Shown: positions 34,921 through 46,402 of the stretch, piece by piece | Position numbering within the stretch: the stretch's first letter is position 1 | How the letters are laid out: every line of letters starts with the position of its first letter | NCBI RefSeq assembly: GCF_000203815.1 | Contig: NW_004457639.1 | Location: 930,001 to 994,000 of the forward strand | DNA length: 64,000 bases | Reading direction: 5' to 3' | DNA from: Cavenderia fasciculata | Lineage: Eukaryota; Evosea; Eumycetozoa; Acytosteliales; Cavenderiaceae | Position numbers and translations under genes: made by a program | Notes under the pieces: model-generated | Told to the model about the DNA's origin: nothing | The model's database searches: none | What the model saw: the letters and a program-made list of their open reading frames with translations, nothing else

Positions 34921-37900
34921 TTAATTAGGAGGTTGAGGGGTAGAAGGAGCTTGTTGAGGAGGTGGTTTCTTGTGTGGACGTCCTCTTTTTTTCTTTTCTT
35001 TTACCTCTGATGGTTGCGGTGGTATTGATCCAGATGGACTTAGCGGTGATTCCAAAGATGCTAAAGTTGCTGCTGGTGTTGCTGGTGTTGTAGCTTGTTG
35101 GTCAGTTGTTGGTGATGGTTCCTTGGTTGTTGTTGTTGGTGTTGGAGTTGGTGTTGGCGTTGGCGTTGGTACGGTGGTGGCAGCAGCGGCAGCGGCAGCT
35201 TGAGCCTGATTCACCTCACTTGCTAAATTGGCAATATTAGGAAGTGATGGATCTTTGGCAGGAGAAGGTTTGGCTTTTTTCTTTGGTTTACTTGGTTTTT
35301 GGTGTTGTGTATCTGATGATTTCTTCTTTTTACTTTCTCTAACTGTTGTCTCTTTTATCGATTTTGTTGATGGTTCCTTTTCCTTTTCCTTTTCCTTTTC
35401 TTTTTTAGTTGGTGCTGTTGGTTTTTCTGCAACAGGTTGAGTTGTTGTTGTTGTAGCAGTGGTTGGTGGTGGTGGTACTGTCGTTTGTTTTTGTAGTTGT
35501 TGTAGTTGTTGAAGTTGTTGAAGTTGTTGTAGTTGTTGCTGTTGCTGTTGTTGTTGTTGCAACTGATGTTGTTGTTCAAATATTTTTTGTTGGTTTTGAT
35601 GGAATTGTATGTTGACGGGTGGTTTAATCTGTGGTTGTTGTTGTTGTTGTTGTTGTTGTAGTAGTTGTTGTTGTTGCAACTGTAATTGTTGCATTTGTTG
35701 AGCTTGTTGATGTTGTAAACTTGACACTGGTTTCAATCCAGACGATGAATTCGCATCCTGTTGTTGTTGTTGTTGCTGTTGTTGTTGTATTTTCGATTGT
35801 TTTGGTACAAAGTAATGATAATCATAAAATAAATCCTTTTCCTTTGGAGTTGTCGTCGTTGGAGTAGTGGTAGTCGTACTAGTAGTTGCCGCCAATTGAT
35901 TTGTTGATGTTGTAGTATTTGTCATATTTATATCATCAGTAGAATAAAATAAAGATTGTTGTTTTGAATCATTATTTAAAGTATCCATTTCTTCATCATG
36001 ATCAAAATCTTTAGAGACATTACCACTACCAGAAGACCTAGAGCTACCAGGTAGACGAGTAAATTCTTTGAGAGCATATACATTACTGCAAATACCCAAT
36101 TCACTAAAAATCGACCATAGCTGTGAATAGGTTCCTCTACGAGTCTTGCCAACGACCGATGGATAGTTACTACAATTGGCGTTCATTGTCTTTCCAATGG
36201 TCGATATGAATCCAACGGCCACATCTACAAACACATTGACAGCTTCTTCTTTTGATCCTGTGAATCCTTTTGATTGGAGTATTGAGACGATCGAGTTGAA
36301 CAATAAACCATTTGATCGAGCCTGTGAAGACGATGTATTTGTCAAGGATGAAACCATCTGTTGTGGCTCTGCTTGTTGATGTTTTGATAAAGATGATATA
36401 TTCCATGACCTCGGTTGACTTGGATACACCCTTGGAATTGAATTTGACATATAACTATACTCTGGAAAGAATCCAATATTTAAATTGATAAATTCTTGAT
36501 CATATTTTTGTAATTGTGTCATTACTGATATATTATTATTAATATTATTATTATTATTCTGTCTTTCTATTATTTGTTGTTGATTATTTAATGATGATAA
36601 TAATGGTGAAGGGGATGATAGGGATTGATAAAATGATTGCATCATTTGAGGTGTTCGAATAAATGCATCTTGATTTTCAAAAGGTAATTTTGATTGTTCG
36701 GTAGAGTATTTTAATTTGTTGACTCTGGCTTGTTGTGTCAATCGACACCATGTAGATATCTTTTGTGATTTGATCTCTTCAAATTCCAATGTTGGAATAT
36801 CGGTTGTTGGAATGATTATTTCTGAGCGATCCATTTCAATGTCTGGTGACAAACTGTCTTGTTTGAGTCTGATCTGCTCTTCAAAATCCTCTGATCCATA
36901 TCCATTGCTGTCGACCAACTCTCTGATGAGTTTTCTAATCTGCTCGATACGTTCCAATATGCTGTCTTCAGTCTCGCTGATTTCCTCAATTGGCTCTTCA
37001 GAGTCGTCATCAAACATGTCCATATTGATCACCGTCGCCACGGTCGTACTCGTATCATCGGGATCGGCAATCTCACGTGGAGAAAATTGACCACCCGTCG
37101 ACGACGATGGTACTGGCGAATGAGCACCCGACGTTGACGAGTGAAATGGAGAGGTTGGAGAAGTTGGATAGGATGGAGTACCAGGAGTAAATGGTGGTGT
37201 CATAGTTGGTGGTGTATTTTTGTTTGATGATCCTTTCTTATTTTGTTGTTGTTGTTGAGTTGGAGTATTTTTTGATGGTGATACTTTTTCTTCATTATTG
37301 CTATTTACATTTTGATTTTGATTATTATTATTATTACTATTGTTAGTTGGAGTTGTAGAGTTTGTAGGTGAAGTTGATTTACTATTACTACTATTACTAT
37401 TACCACAAGTAGGATCTTTGGTAAAATCAAAATCCTTTACATTCTTCATCAACTCTACCGATTTTTTTTCCATTTCATTTGCATGTTCAACAAATTCTTT
37501 ACTCGACTACACAAAATATAAATATATAAATACACATTAGTATTCCTATTCCTATTCATATTCCTATTTATCTATTCCATTTCATTTACTTACAGGATCA
37601 GTATTAAACATTCTACAATTTGTAAAGATTAAGAGAAGGTCAAATTGAAATTCAGCTTTACTCATGTAGTCTAGTTTCTTTAGTTTTTTGGTCATGAGAG
37701 ATAGGTCCATTGGCTTTTTGATAATCTCTGAGTAGGTAGGTGCGTCGGATACCTTTACTTTGGTTAAAAATGGATGAGAGTGTTCCGAGTAGTCTTTGAG
37801 ACTTGTCAAGACGTCGTCCAAAGATTCGCACAGTTCCTCTTGTCCTTCATATTTACATCCAATCCATTTCTTTTGGGTTGGTTTAACGTTTGTTAAAAGT

Positions 37901-38559
37901 GACCGGATCACTCTGTTGCCAGATGGGTTTTGTCGTGCCGTTCTCTTCTTTTTGGCTTCTTCTTTGCGCAGTCGCTCTTCGTTGGCCAGTCGTTCCTCTT
38001 CTTCCTTTTTCTTTTCTGCCCGTACTCGTTTCCACTCTTTGAATCGTGCAATGTGTTCTAGTTCCTCTCGTTTCTTGTTGTACAGTTGTTTGACCGTATC
38101 CAACTGGTCTTCCAACACTTGTTTCTTTTGCTGTGCAATCTTGAGACTGTCGATCTGGTGTTGGATGGCGAGATGACGTACTCGCACCTCTTCCACAATC
38201 TGTTTCCTCCGTTCCTCTTCTTGTTTGAGTAGTTGTTGTACGCGTTCCTCTTCTAATAGTCGTAGTTCTTGTTGATGAAATTGTGCATTATCCTCTGCAT
38301 CGTATTCCAAACTATAGTATATATCATCTAATGGTTGTTTATCGTCATAGTCATCTTCACCACCACCACCATTGCCAATAACATCTCGGTGATTGTATTG
38401 TTGTGCACATGATATAATAACCTTTTCATCAATGATTATATCTTCGTATGATGATGAAAAGGTTGATGAGTCGTCTTGAACCATGTCTGTAGTAGTAGCA
38501 GTAGTAGTAGTTTTGTCTTTACTACTACTGCCACTACTGTTGCTGTTCAGTAGTACCAT
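34921..38559 (-). CDS. Spt7-like SAGA subunit: bromodomain plus histone-fold protein
   Basis: Two exons (38559-37594 and 37506-34921) in phase give 1,183 residues. Order: Ser/Thr-rich start; charged coiled coil rich in Glu, Lys, Arg and Gln (about 115-220); bromodomain (240-322) with HPFLTKVKVSDAPTYSEIIK, PMDLSLMTKKLKKLDY and NCRMFN; acidic and Ser/Pro segments; a conserved segment near IEMDRSEIIIPTTDIPTLEF; a histone-fold-like region (about 720-800, SNGLLFNSIVSILQSKGF); then Gln-rich, Lys-rich and Ala/Thr/Pro-rich tails ending with an AT-hook-like KKRGRPHKK. A bromodomain of the KVSKxDAPxY type followed by a Bromo_TP histone fold is the layout of Spt7, a scaffold of the SAGA coactivator. The call is inferred from this order. 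Confidence 0.7.
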
Positions 38560-39076
38560 GTTAGTTATTCTGTATATTGCTCTATCTATCTATCAATCTA
38601 TCTATCTATCTTTGTGTTGTTGAAATATATATATGTGTCCTCCACTACACTTGATGAAAGAGTGGAGGAAAGGGAGTGATTGATGGTAATGATATTGATA
38701 CGTGACTAATGCAATCTAATATTGATTATAACACTCTTTCTCTTATTTGTATACATATATATATATTTGTAGTATAGATATTAAAAGATGAAATGAATGA
38801 AAGAATGATTGAATCAGCACTCTGGATCAAAACTCTCTAATTTACCTCCTTTTTTTCAAGTGTTTACTCATTTTTTTGAAGTTCATTGCTTGTTGGAATT
38901 AATTTAATATTAATAATTAATACCATTTATAAATAGAATTATTATTCATTTATCCTAGGAAGTATTCTATCATAGGATCGAAATTAAATTAAGATAGAGA
39001 GAAATATAGTTTTTAAAAATATAAATTAATTTTAATTGTTTGTACATTGTTGTTTTGTTATTATTATTATTATTAT
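38560..39076. other. Intergenic region, Spt7-like promoter and commd6 3' flank
   Basis: 517 AT-rich bases with a CTAT run near 38,581-38,612. No gene was seen. Confidence 0.65.
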
Positions 39077-39567
39077 TTAAAGAGCATTCATTAATGAATC
39101 AATATCTTTAAATTGTTGGGCAAAATCCTATATTGTTACAATATTAAAAATTAATAAATGGAATAATAATAATAATCGTTTTAATGTTATTAAACATACT
39201 TGAAATTCAGGGACAGTTAATTCAAAGGAATGGGATGAAATGTCATTGTTGGAGTTTAACACTTTAATAAATACAGATATAAATGGAACATTGAGTTCTT
39301 GAGAATGATTTGATGATACAGATACTCCCAATTTCCATTGAAAGTCAACAAGTTGTCCAATATTGAAAACCTAAATATAGATGTTGATGATGATAATATC
39401 TGTGTTAGAGATATATATACTGTTTTGATTCCCAAGTTATGATCAAATGAAACATCCAAAACCAATATCGACAGTTGCTGTTGTGTTGGTTTGTTTGATC
39501 GATCATGCGTGACTTGCTATTGTTGCTTATGCTATGACTATTATGACTCTTAACTCACCTTATCCAT
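39077..39567 (-). CDS. commd6: COMM domain protein COMMD6
   Basis: Exons 39567-39559 (coding just MDK), 39370-39200 and 39127-39077, in phase, give 76 residues. The central part GQLVDFQWKLGVSVSSN matches human COMMD6 (NQLVDFQWKLGMAVSSD, from memory) nearly residue for residue, and the rest (FELTVPEFQDFAQQFKDI) aligns without gaps to the end. COMMD6 is the shortest COMMD protein and is almost only COMM domain, as here. In other eukaryotes COMMD proteins form the Commander complex with CCDC22/CCDC93 and retriever for endosomal recycling. The nine-base first exon is predicted from its GTGAGT donor and phase; an alternative longer start upstream is discussed in findings. Confidence 0.88.
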
Positions 39568-39604
39568 AGTTTTTAAATAGATCGATAAATAGATGATAGA
39601 ATAA

Positions 39605-39869
39605 CCTTGTGTTACTAACTTTAACTTTGAATGATGTTTGTGTTCTCTTTAATCGATTCGGTCGTTTTGAAGAGTTTGATTGTGAAGATGATGATGAATA
39701 CTTTTCGTTGTTATTTGTAGTGAATGTTGATGAAGATGATGAAGATGATGATTTACTTTTGATTATTGTTGTTTGAGTTGTTATTACTACTGCTACCTTT
39801 ATCCTTATTTAATCGATCATGAAATTGATACTGTGCAGCATTCTCCTCTGATTTTTCTTGTTTTTGCAT
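39605..39869 (-). CDS. Ser/Asn-rich ORF, possible alternative 5' exon of commd6 (doubtful)
   Basis: An ATG at 39869 opens MQKQEKSEENAAQYQFHDRL and runs into Ser/Asn-rich sequence that stops after 38 codons. A neighbouring frame is open immediately after it with Ser-rich then basic sequence (SSKRPNRLKRTQTSFKVK) up to a GTTAGT donor whose phase matches exon 2 of commd6. No break-free path through the whole stretch was found. It could be a separate small gene, an alternative first exon or chance. Confidence 0.25.
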
Positions 39870-40711
39870 TTTGCAGTGAAGTTTGTTTGAATAAATCAAA
39901 ATTAAATAAATAAATAAATAAATTAAAGGGTATTATTATTATTATTATTATTATTAAAGGTATATAAATAACATTATTATTATTATTATGATTAATTCTA
40001 TGAATATTTATATTGGGATGAAAATATATATTCAACTTAATGATAAGTTAATAATAACTTAAAATAAGTTAAGTTTGAATATTCAACCAAATATCACAAA
40101 CCAACAAACATCAAACAACACAAACACAAACCAACAACAATGAATTGGTTGGTATGTGAGATGAGATGAAATGAAATGATGAATCATTTCCAAAATCGAT
40201 TGGAGTTTAACTATTGGTTAAAAATAAACAAACAAACAATAAACAATACAATAATCTTTCCATTTTTGAAACCATTACTATTACCAAATTGATTCAAATC
40301 ACCACCCTTTAAAATAAATCTTTGATTTAGTATTTGTCATAAATTAATTTATCTCTATAGCTATCTATATTCATATCCATGTTATCCACAAACCACTCTC
40401 AATTGGAGATAAATAATTTTAAATTATTCATCATTATTAAAAACATCATAAATTAAAAAAGGTATTTTTCTCAAATAATAATAAAAGATAGATTTAAAAA
40501 AAGAATTTAAATTCTTAAGATTATACAAATAATAATAATAAGTGGATATCTATCTATCCACAAGTACCTCCAAGCAGAATAAAATAATTTATTATTTCCA
40601 TCATGATTTATAGAATTAATTTTGAAAGTATTTAAATTGAATTGAATCTTGATTGCCAAACACAATTTGAAAAGAGAGATGAATTGATAAATGGAATTCC
40701 AGGTTTCCAGC

Positions 40712-41220
40712 TAAAGAACAAAAAAAAGAAAGGAAAGTGGAAATATTAGTGTTTTAAAAGAGGATAGGACATAGAAGTAGAATTGTTTGGCCGCCAATAG
40801 AATATCAAAAGATAAAGAGAGGAGTGTAAAAAGTAAGAAAGAGAGACAAGAAAGAAAAAAGAGGAACCAAGAAAAAAAGATAGAGGAAAGATAGAGGAAA
40901 GATAGAGGAAAGATAGAAAAGAGAGAGAGAGAGAGAGGGACAGCAAGAAAAAAGTACAAAAAGGAAAAGAAAAGATGAAAGCAAAAATAGAAGAAAGGAA
41001 AAAAGGATTTAGAATGAAAGTAAAATAGAAGGAGAAGGAAAGGAAAGGAACATTGAAGGTCGATGGAAAATAGAAAGGAAAAGAAAGGATAGAATAGAAT
41101 ACTAAGAATAGAATAGAAAAAGAAAGAAAGAAAGATTAGAAAGACAAGAAAGAAAGAAAAAAAAGATAGAAAGGAAAGGAAAGAAAAAAAGAAAGAAAGG
41201 AAAGGTAAAGAAAAAAAAAT
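40712..41220. repeat. Purine-rich (A/G) tract, about 500 bases
   Basis: The plus strand is dominated by A and G with few pyrimidines, built from irregular GAAAG, GGAAA and AGATAGAGGAA units, including tandem AGATAGAGGAA copies near 40,878-40,918. The opposite strand reads as a Phe/Leu/Ser ORF only because it is pyrimidine-rich. Confidence 0.85.
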
Positions 41221-41792
41221 AATAATGAAATGATTATTCTTAAATAGGTTGGTGGAATAGCATTTGTTGTTAATGATGATGCTGATAATGATAATGATGA
41301 TGATGATGATGATGGTGGTGGTGACAATATTCAATTTGTTTAAAATATGGGAATTAAGATAATCAACAATGAATGAATGAATATTCACCAAGTATGTACA
41401 TACAACTTGTCTTTATCTTTTATTACTGTCGTGATAGAATTAGTATTGTATTGGTCATCAAATATTCACAATCTAATGGATACACACACATTTATATAGA
41501 TGATGGGGAGTGGTTTTTAATTATATATAAAACGACAGAATAGGTATTCAATAGGGGGTGATGAACTAGAGAATTCCATCATCAGAGAGAGAGAGTGTAA
41601 CATATATGGTTTTTAACAAATAATTATAAATAAAATCATGTGATGTGCATCTGTTTATCTCCTCTCCTCTCCTCTACTTCATCTACTCTAAAAATGAATT
41701 AGTTTAAAAGAAGAAAAATAAGAAGAAGTCATGTGCACCAACCAGCAGTCATTTTTGTAATTTACTAATTAGCTAAATTGATAGAAGACTGA

Positions 41793-41793
<1 letters not shown>

Positions 41794-41861
<68 letters not shown>
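41794..41861. repeat. (ATT)n microsatellite, about 68 bases
   Basis: Uninterrupted ATT trinucleotide array in the gene-poor region; a shorter one follows at about 41,900-41,922. Confidence 0.95.
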
Positions 41862-43497
41862 CATTTATACATTTAAAGTAATAATATTGTCGATCTAGAT
41901 TATTATTATTATTATTATTATAATTATGTTTGATATCAGATGACCTGGTTCATTTTGGTAAAGTATGAGGAAGAGGAGGAGGAGAGAGATGTGTAAATCA
42001 ATCTATAAATGAGTTTCCAAAAGTGAACTATAATCTACACTCTCCTCTCTACACAAACTAATCTAAAAACTAAACAAAATGTATTGAGAGAAAGAAGTTG
42101 AGTTGTAACCGAAAGATCTAGAATTGTCAAAGTCTCATAATTATTAATAATACTAGTATTATCAGAAAGTAAAAATCTCGAGGTTGATAGGCTGTAGGGT
42201 AGACGATGCATGAATTACCATGGTTCTTTGATCAAATTTGGGATATTGAAAGACACCTTGTTGTTTTGGGAACACATCAGTTAGATTGTGATTTTTGTTT
42301 TGTTTGAATAAGAACCTATCAATTTAAATTTAATTAAGTTTGTGTTATTGTACAGTAACAACAAAAGGATGATAAGTAAAATGCAAGTATCTATTTCAAA
42401 CAAACAAACAGAGTACAACCAAACAAATAATAATAATAATAATGCAGTCAAATATACAAAAGTATGTAGTATATCAACCCCCATCCCTCTATACTCCATC
42501 CCATTCACCATTCCCACCCCACCCCCACTCAATTCACTCACATGCGATACCGCCGACAACACATGCGATAAGATATATGGATGAAGATGAACAAGAAAGT
42601 AAACAGACAATGAAATTGACATTGACGATGGTAGTAGTAGTAGAATATTTCGTGTTACATTCAACATAACATGTTATACGATGGAAAGGAATTTCCTTTT
42701 CTTGACCAACAACCAGTCGTTTGTATGATAGATATTATTATTATTATTATTATTCTTGCATACAAACGATCGTTTATATGAATGTATCATTCAATGAGCA
42801 ACACATCCATTCATTCATATATCTAAATATAATAATAATAATATTTATAGTAGTAGTATATTCTTTAGTAGTAGTAATAGTAGTACCAATAGCAACAATA
42901 GAGAGATTATACAATTATAATAATTTAATATAATATATTCTAAAAAAAAAAAAAAGTAAATCGTAGTAACTATAATTATTATTTGAACAACAAGGGTGTG
43001 ACGGTAGTGTTTGTCATGCAGTCAGTCAGTGAAAACAGATCGAGGATTATTATAAACAATGTCGACAATAGCAACAAACAAAACAAACATTGTAGAATAT
43101 CCACAATCGATACATAGATAGATAGATACATAGATAGTACTATTGTTATTATTGCTTTTTTGTTAAAACAAAAAAAAAAAAAAAAAAAGGTTATCACAAA
43201 TCTGTTGTACAGATAATTATCTTAATCAAAATCATCCATCATCATACGTTATATATATATACCAATCAAGATATAGATGCAGAAATTGTTCTTTTCTTGT
43301 TTTCACACCATTCAACTCCACCTGGTTGTCATAGAAATATTTAAATAGCATTTTGTTTTGTTTCTACTAGTTGATCATTAATAATATAATATAATATATT
43401 ATTATACTCTCTCTCTCTCTCTCAAATTAATTAACTTAATCCTTATATATATATTTTATTAATATTTATTTATTATTCTAAATTTATTTATTTAATC

Positions 43498-44531
43498 ATG
43501 ATTAGTTGTCAAGACATTTTAAGAATGCCAAGTCGGTTCCTTAAACTCGTCAATATGGAGTTATCCAATGGCACCAAGAGTATAGGTGCATTGGTGGAAA
43601 ACGATCGAAAGGTTGTTGATCTATGTGCACTCGAACCAAATATTCCACGTGACATGAAATCATTCTTGAATGGTGGAATGAAATTATTAAATCTTGCTTC
43701 TCATGTATGTACACCAACACTATAATAGTCTACACTTTAAAGTTCATTTTGTTAATATTAATTTATTTTTCTTTTTTTTAGACATTAAATCAAAATATTT
43801 CAACCAATTCAATTGAAATATCACAAGTTAGAGTAAAAGCACCAATATATGATCCAGAGAAAATCATTTGTATTGGATTGAATTACAAGGAGCATGCAAT
43901 CGAGACAAAGATGCCATTCCCATCGGAACCCATTGTATTTTCAAAATATTCCAATTGTATCGTCGGACCAAACGATAATATCTTGGCACCAAGAAGTATA
44001 CTAAAGGACGAACTAGACTATGAAGTTGAATTGGTGGTCGTAATGGGAAGGGAAGCACGTAATGTTTCTAAAGAGGAAGCATTAGAGTTTGTGGCTGGAT
44101 ACACGGTTGGTAATGATGTGTCGGCTCGTGATTGGCAACTAAAGCGGTCTGGTACACAATGGATGCTCGGTAAGACATTTGACACGTTTGCACCAATTGG
44201 ACCTGCCATCTTGGTCAACCCTCTCATGCTTGCCAACAATAGTGGTGCCTGTGCCAACGATTTCGATCCAAATAGTCTCAATGTAAAGTGTACAGTCAAT
44301 GGCAACGTCCTCCAAAACAGCAATACCAAAGAGTTTATTTTCAACATACAAGAGGTCATCTCTCACTTGTCCAAAGTCATGACTCTCAAGCCCGGTGACA
44401 TCATCTTTACAGGTACGCCATCTGGTGTAGGTCTCGGTAAATCACCTCCAGTCTATCTTAAAAATGGTGATATTGTAACATGTGAAATTGAAAATATAGG
44501 TCAATTGGTTAATAAAGTTAAGGATATTTAA
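43498..44531 (+). CDS. Fumarylacetoacetate hydrolase-family protein (FAHD2-like)
   Basis: Exons 43498-43704 and 43782-44531, in phase, give 318 residues. The first ~65 residues are the variable N-terminal region (GTKSIGALVENDRKVVDL). The catalytic FAH domain begins at about 115 with KIICIGLNYKEHAIE, then PIVFSKYSN, LDYEVELVVVMGREARNV, GYTVGNDVSARDWQ and GDIIFTGTPSGVG. The acidic residues of DELDYEVELV and the Asp of GNDVSARD are the expected divalent-metal ligands, and all are present. FAHD2/FAHD1-type enzymes act on C-C bonds of beta-diketo acids (acylpyruvase or oxaloacetate decarboxylase activity in FAHD1). Length equals the FAHD2 type. No clear mitochondrial presequence is visible. Substrate unknown. 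Confidence 0.85.
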
Positions 44532-44623
44532 TATTATTATTATTTATATTATTTATTTTAAAATTTAAATAAATTAAACATTTATACTTTTCATATTATT
44601 TGTTTATTTAATTATTTATTTAT

Positions 44624-45427
44624 TTATTGAGCTTTGATGATATAGTGTAAAGCAATATATGGTTGCATGTTGTTATGTGGTTGATTTTTACCATCATTTT
44701 TAATATTATGTGTGTGAATGGATCCTGGGTATTGAGTGTCTCCTTCTGGATCGGAAATAGAGTTGGGTCGGTTGTCGACGGCTCCTCTCATATGGTTTGG
44801 CCCACCTGCCCATCCATTGACGTGGTAGGCGTCGTTGGAAGTTCCAGCTTGGTGTACAACAATGTACTTTGCTTTGTTTCCAGGTCCAGTGACACCACCA
44901 TGATTATGTTCTGGCATTTGATCTTTTGTGAGAGTGACCTGTTCCTCTCCTCCAGTTTGACGGTGATTGTAGTTTGACAACCCATTTCCTTTTCCTGAAC
45001 CAATGATGGCACGACCACGTAAATCAGGTAGGAAAGATCTACCATTGGCATCCTTTCCCAATAAAATGACAAGGTCTTTGTAACGGACGTTGTCAATGAT
45101 TTCAGTACCATTGCACACCAAATAATTGGATGGTACATCTGCCAATGAGAAATACCATTGTTCAATAGTTCCAATTGGTTGAGTTTGTATGACTGGGCCG
45201 TTTAAATGCTTGTATGCAATAAAAGAGACCAACAATGTAATAAAAGAAAGAAAGATTAAATTGAGTTGAATCAATCTATCGTATTTCTTGTCTTGCTTTT
45301 CAACTACAATGGCTGGGTTTTGAACTGCTGGAGCTGGTCCTTGATCCCCATCTGGTACTATTTCTGCTGCCGCTGCTGCTGCTGCTGCTGCTGAATGTTG
45401 TTGATAATTAATTATTGGGCGGACCAT
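44624..45427 (-). CDS. Membrane-anchored phage tail-collar domain protein
   Basis: Single exon, 267 residues. Residues 1-48 hold an Ala run and acidic/basic sequence, and a single membrane segment (LNLIFLSFITLLVSFIAYKH, about 54-73) follows. The rest is the tail-collar module: IEQWYFSLADVPSNYLVCNG (about 88), RYKDLVILLGKDANGRSFLP with PDLRGRAIIGSG, then QVTLTKDQMPEHNHGG, and the end NMQPYIALHYIIKAQ. This is the sequence pattern of the phage tail collar family (Pfam PF07484) seen in tail fibres and in cyanobacterial microcystin-dependent proteins. Topology suggests a type II protein with the collar part outside the cytosol. Function in an amoeba is unknown. It heads a tandem cluster of related genes downstream to 49.1 kb. 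No intron was seen. Confidence 0.85.
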   Translation of the reverse strand: MVRPIINYQQHSAAAAAAAAAEIVPDGDQGPAPAVQNPAIVVEKQDKKYDRLIQLNLIFLSFITLLVSFIAYKHLNGPVIQTQPIGTIEQWYFSLADVPSNYLVCNGTEIIDNVRYKDLVILLGKDANGRSFLPDLRGRAIIGSGKGNGLSNYNHRQTGGEEQVTLTKDQMPEHNHGGVTGPGNKAKYIVVHQAGTSNDAYHVNGWAGGPNHMRGAVDNRPNSISDPEGDTQYPGSIHTHNIKNDGKNQPHNNMQPYIALHYIIKAQ

Positions 45428-45674
45428 ATATAAATATATAAATATATATAAATATGTAAAAACCTTTATTGATATTGTTGAGAATGAAATTGAAAGATCA
45501 ACAAAGTGAAAAAAGGAGTGAGGCTTTTCGAAACGAGCCCTCTCGATTTAAAGTTAAAAAAAAATAACTTTATGCAAGTTTGGACTCGAAGATCGGAGGC
45601 TGAATTATTTTGATTTAATATATTATTGGTCACAACAAGGGTTGACCTTTTATTTAATTAATTAATTAATTAAT

Positions 45675-46391
45675 TATTCAGCTTTGATTATATAGTGTAG
45701 AGCAATGTATGGTTGCATGTTGTGATGTAAAACAAAAATCACATGTGAAGAGATGAGAGTCTCATTGTGAGGTATTGAGTATTATTCTCCTTTGGCCTGA
45801 AGGTCATTGTTGCACTCACACTTTGTAGAGTGGTATATCCATTGACACGGTTTTTGTCGCACAACATCCCAAGCTTGGTGTACCCGATGTAATTTGGATG
45901 TCAATAACTTCTTCTTCTTCTTCTTTTTGTGATGATGGTTTAATGGATAATGATGCCTTCATTGAAAATGCATTCTGGGCAATCAACAAATCCAACTCTG
46001 TATAATGAAAGAGTAGGAATGAGATTATATTATCTTGATTCTTGAGACTTTTCGTGTCTTGTCCATAATCAAATACAGCCTCTGGTGTTGATGGAATAGA
46101 GTAACGAATCGATTGGAATGGAAGATTTGATATGTTGTCAACACAAATTAATTTCAAATCATTTCCTTGTTGTTGTTGTTGTTGAGAGTAAGTAGACGAA
46201 TACTTGTAGGCCAACCAATCAGCAGCTATTTGTTGCATCTCTTGCGTGTAGGCAGTGAATTTAATACAGTATCTTGTACCAACCTTGTTGATGTCTTGGA
46301 TACATATGATTGGGGATATGTATGGTCTAAGCAAACTAAACTGACCATCATTTGCTCTCTGAGTATTTAATCGGTGTGATCCGTAAATATT
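45675..46391 (-). pseudogene. Broken copy of the tail-collar gene family
   Basis: A copy of the gene type at 46.4-47.6 kb. It keeps most of the N-terminal domain (for example ISPIICIQDINKVGT and STPEAVFDYGQD; open from about 46,334 to 45,816) and a few last codons of the collar module near 45,675-45,725, but nearly all the collar module between them is gone. The 5' end also lacks the starting codons and abuts the 3' end of the next copy. It looks non-functional, and recent given its similarity to the neighbours. Confidence 0.75.
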
Positions 46392-46402
46392 GATTTATTT
46401 AA

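Larger units (their letters stand above)
39870..43497. other. 3.6-kb gene-poor region
   Basis: No supported gene. Contains long A/T-rich DNA, the purine-rich tract at 40,712-41,220, a GA run near 41,586-41,595, a long ATT array at 41,794-41,861, AAAC/CAAA repeats and an oligo-A tract at 43,171-43,188. ORFs here are low-complexity read-outs of simple-sequence DNA (Phe/Leu/Ser-rich on the minus strand of the purine tract). Confidence 0.6.

Noticed and set aside
40711-41391. 226-codon minus-strand ORF rich in Phe, Leu and Ser
   Set aside because: It is simply the pyrimidine strand of the purine-rich tract; it has no intron/exon organisation or family pattern.
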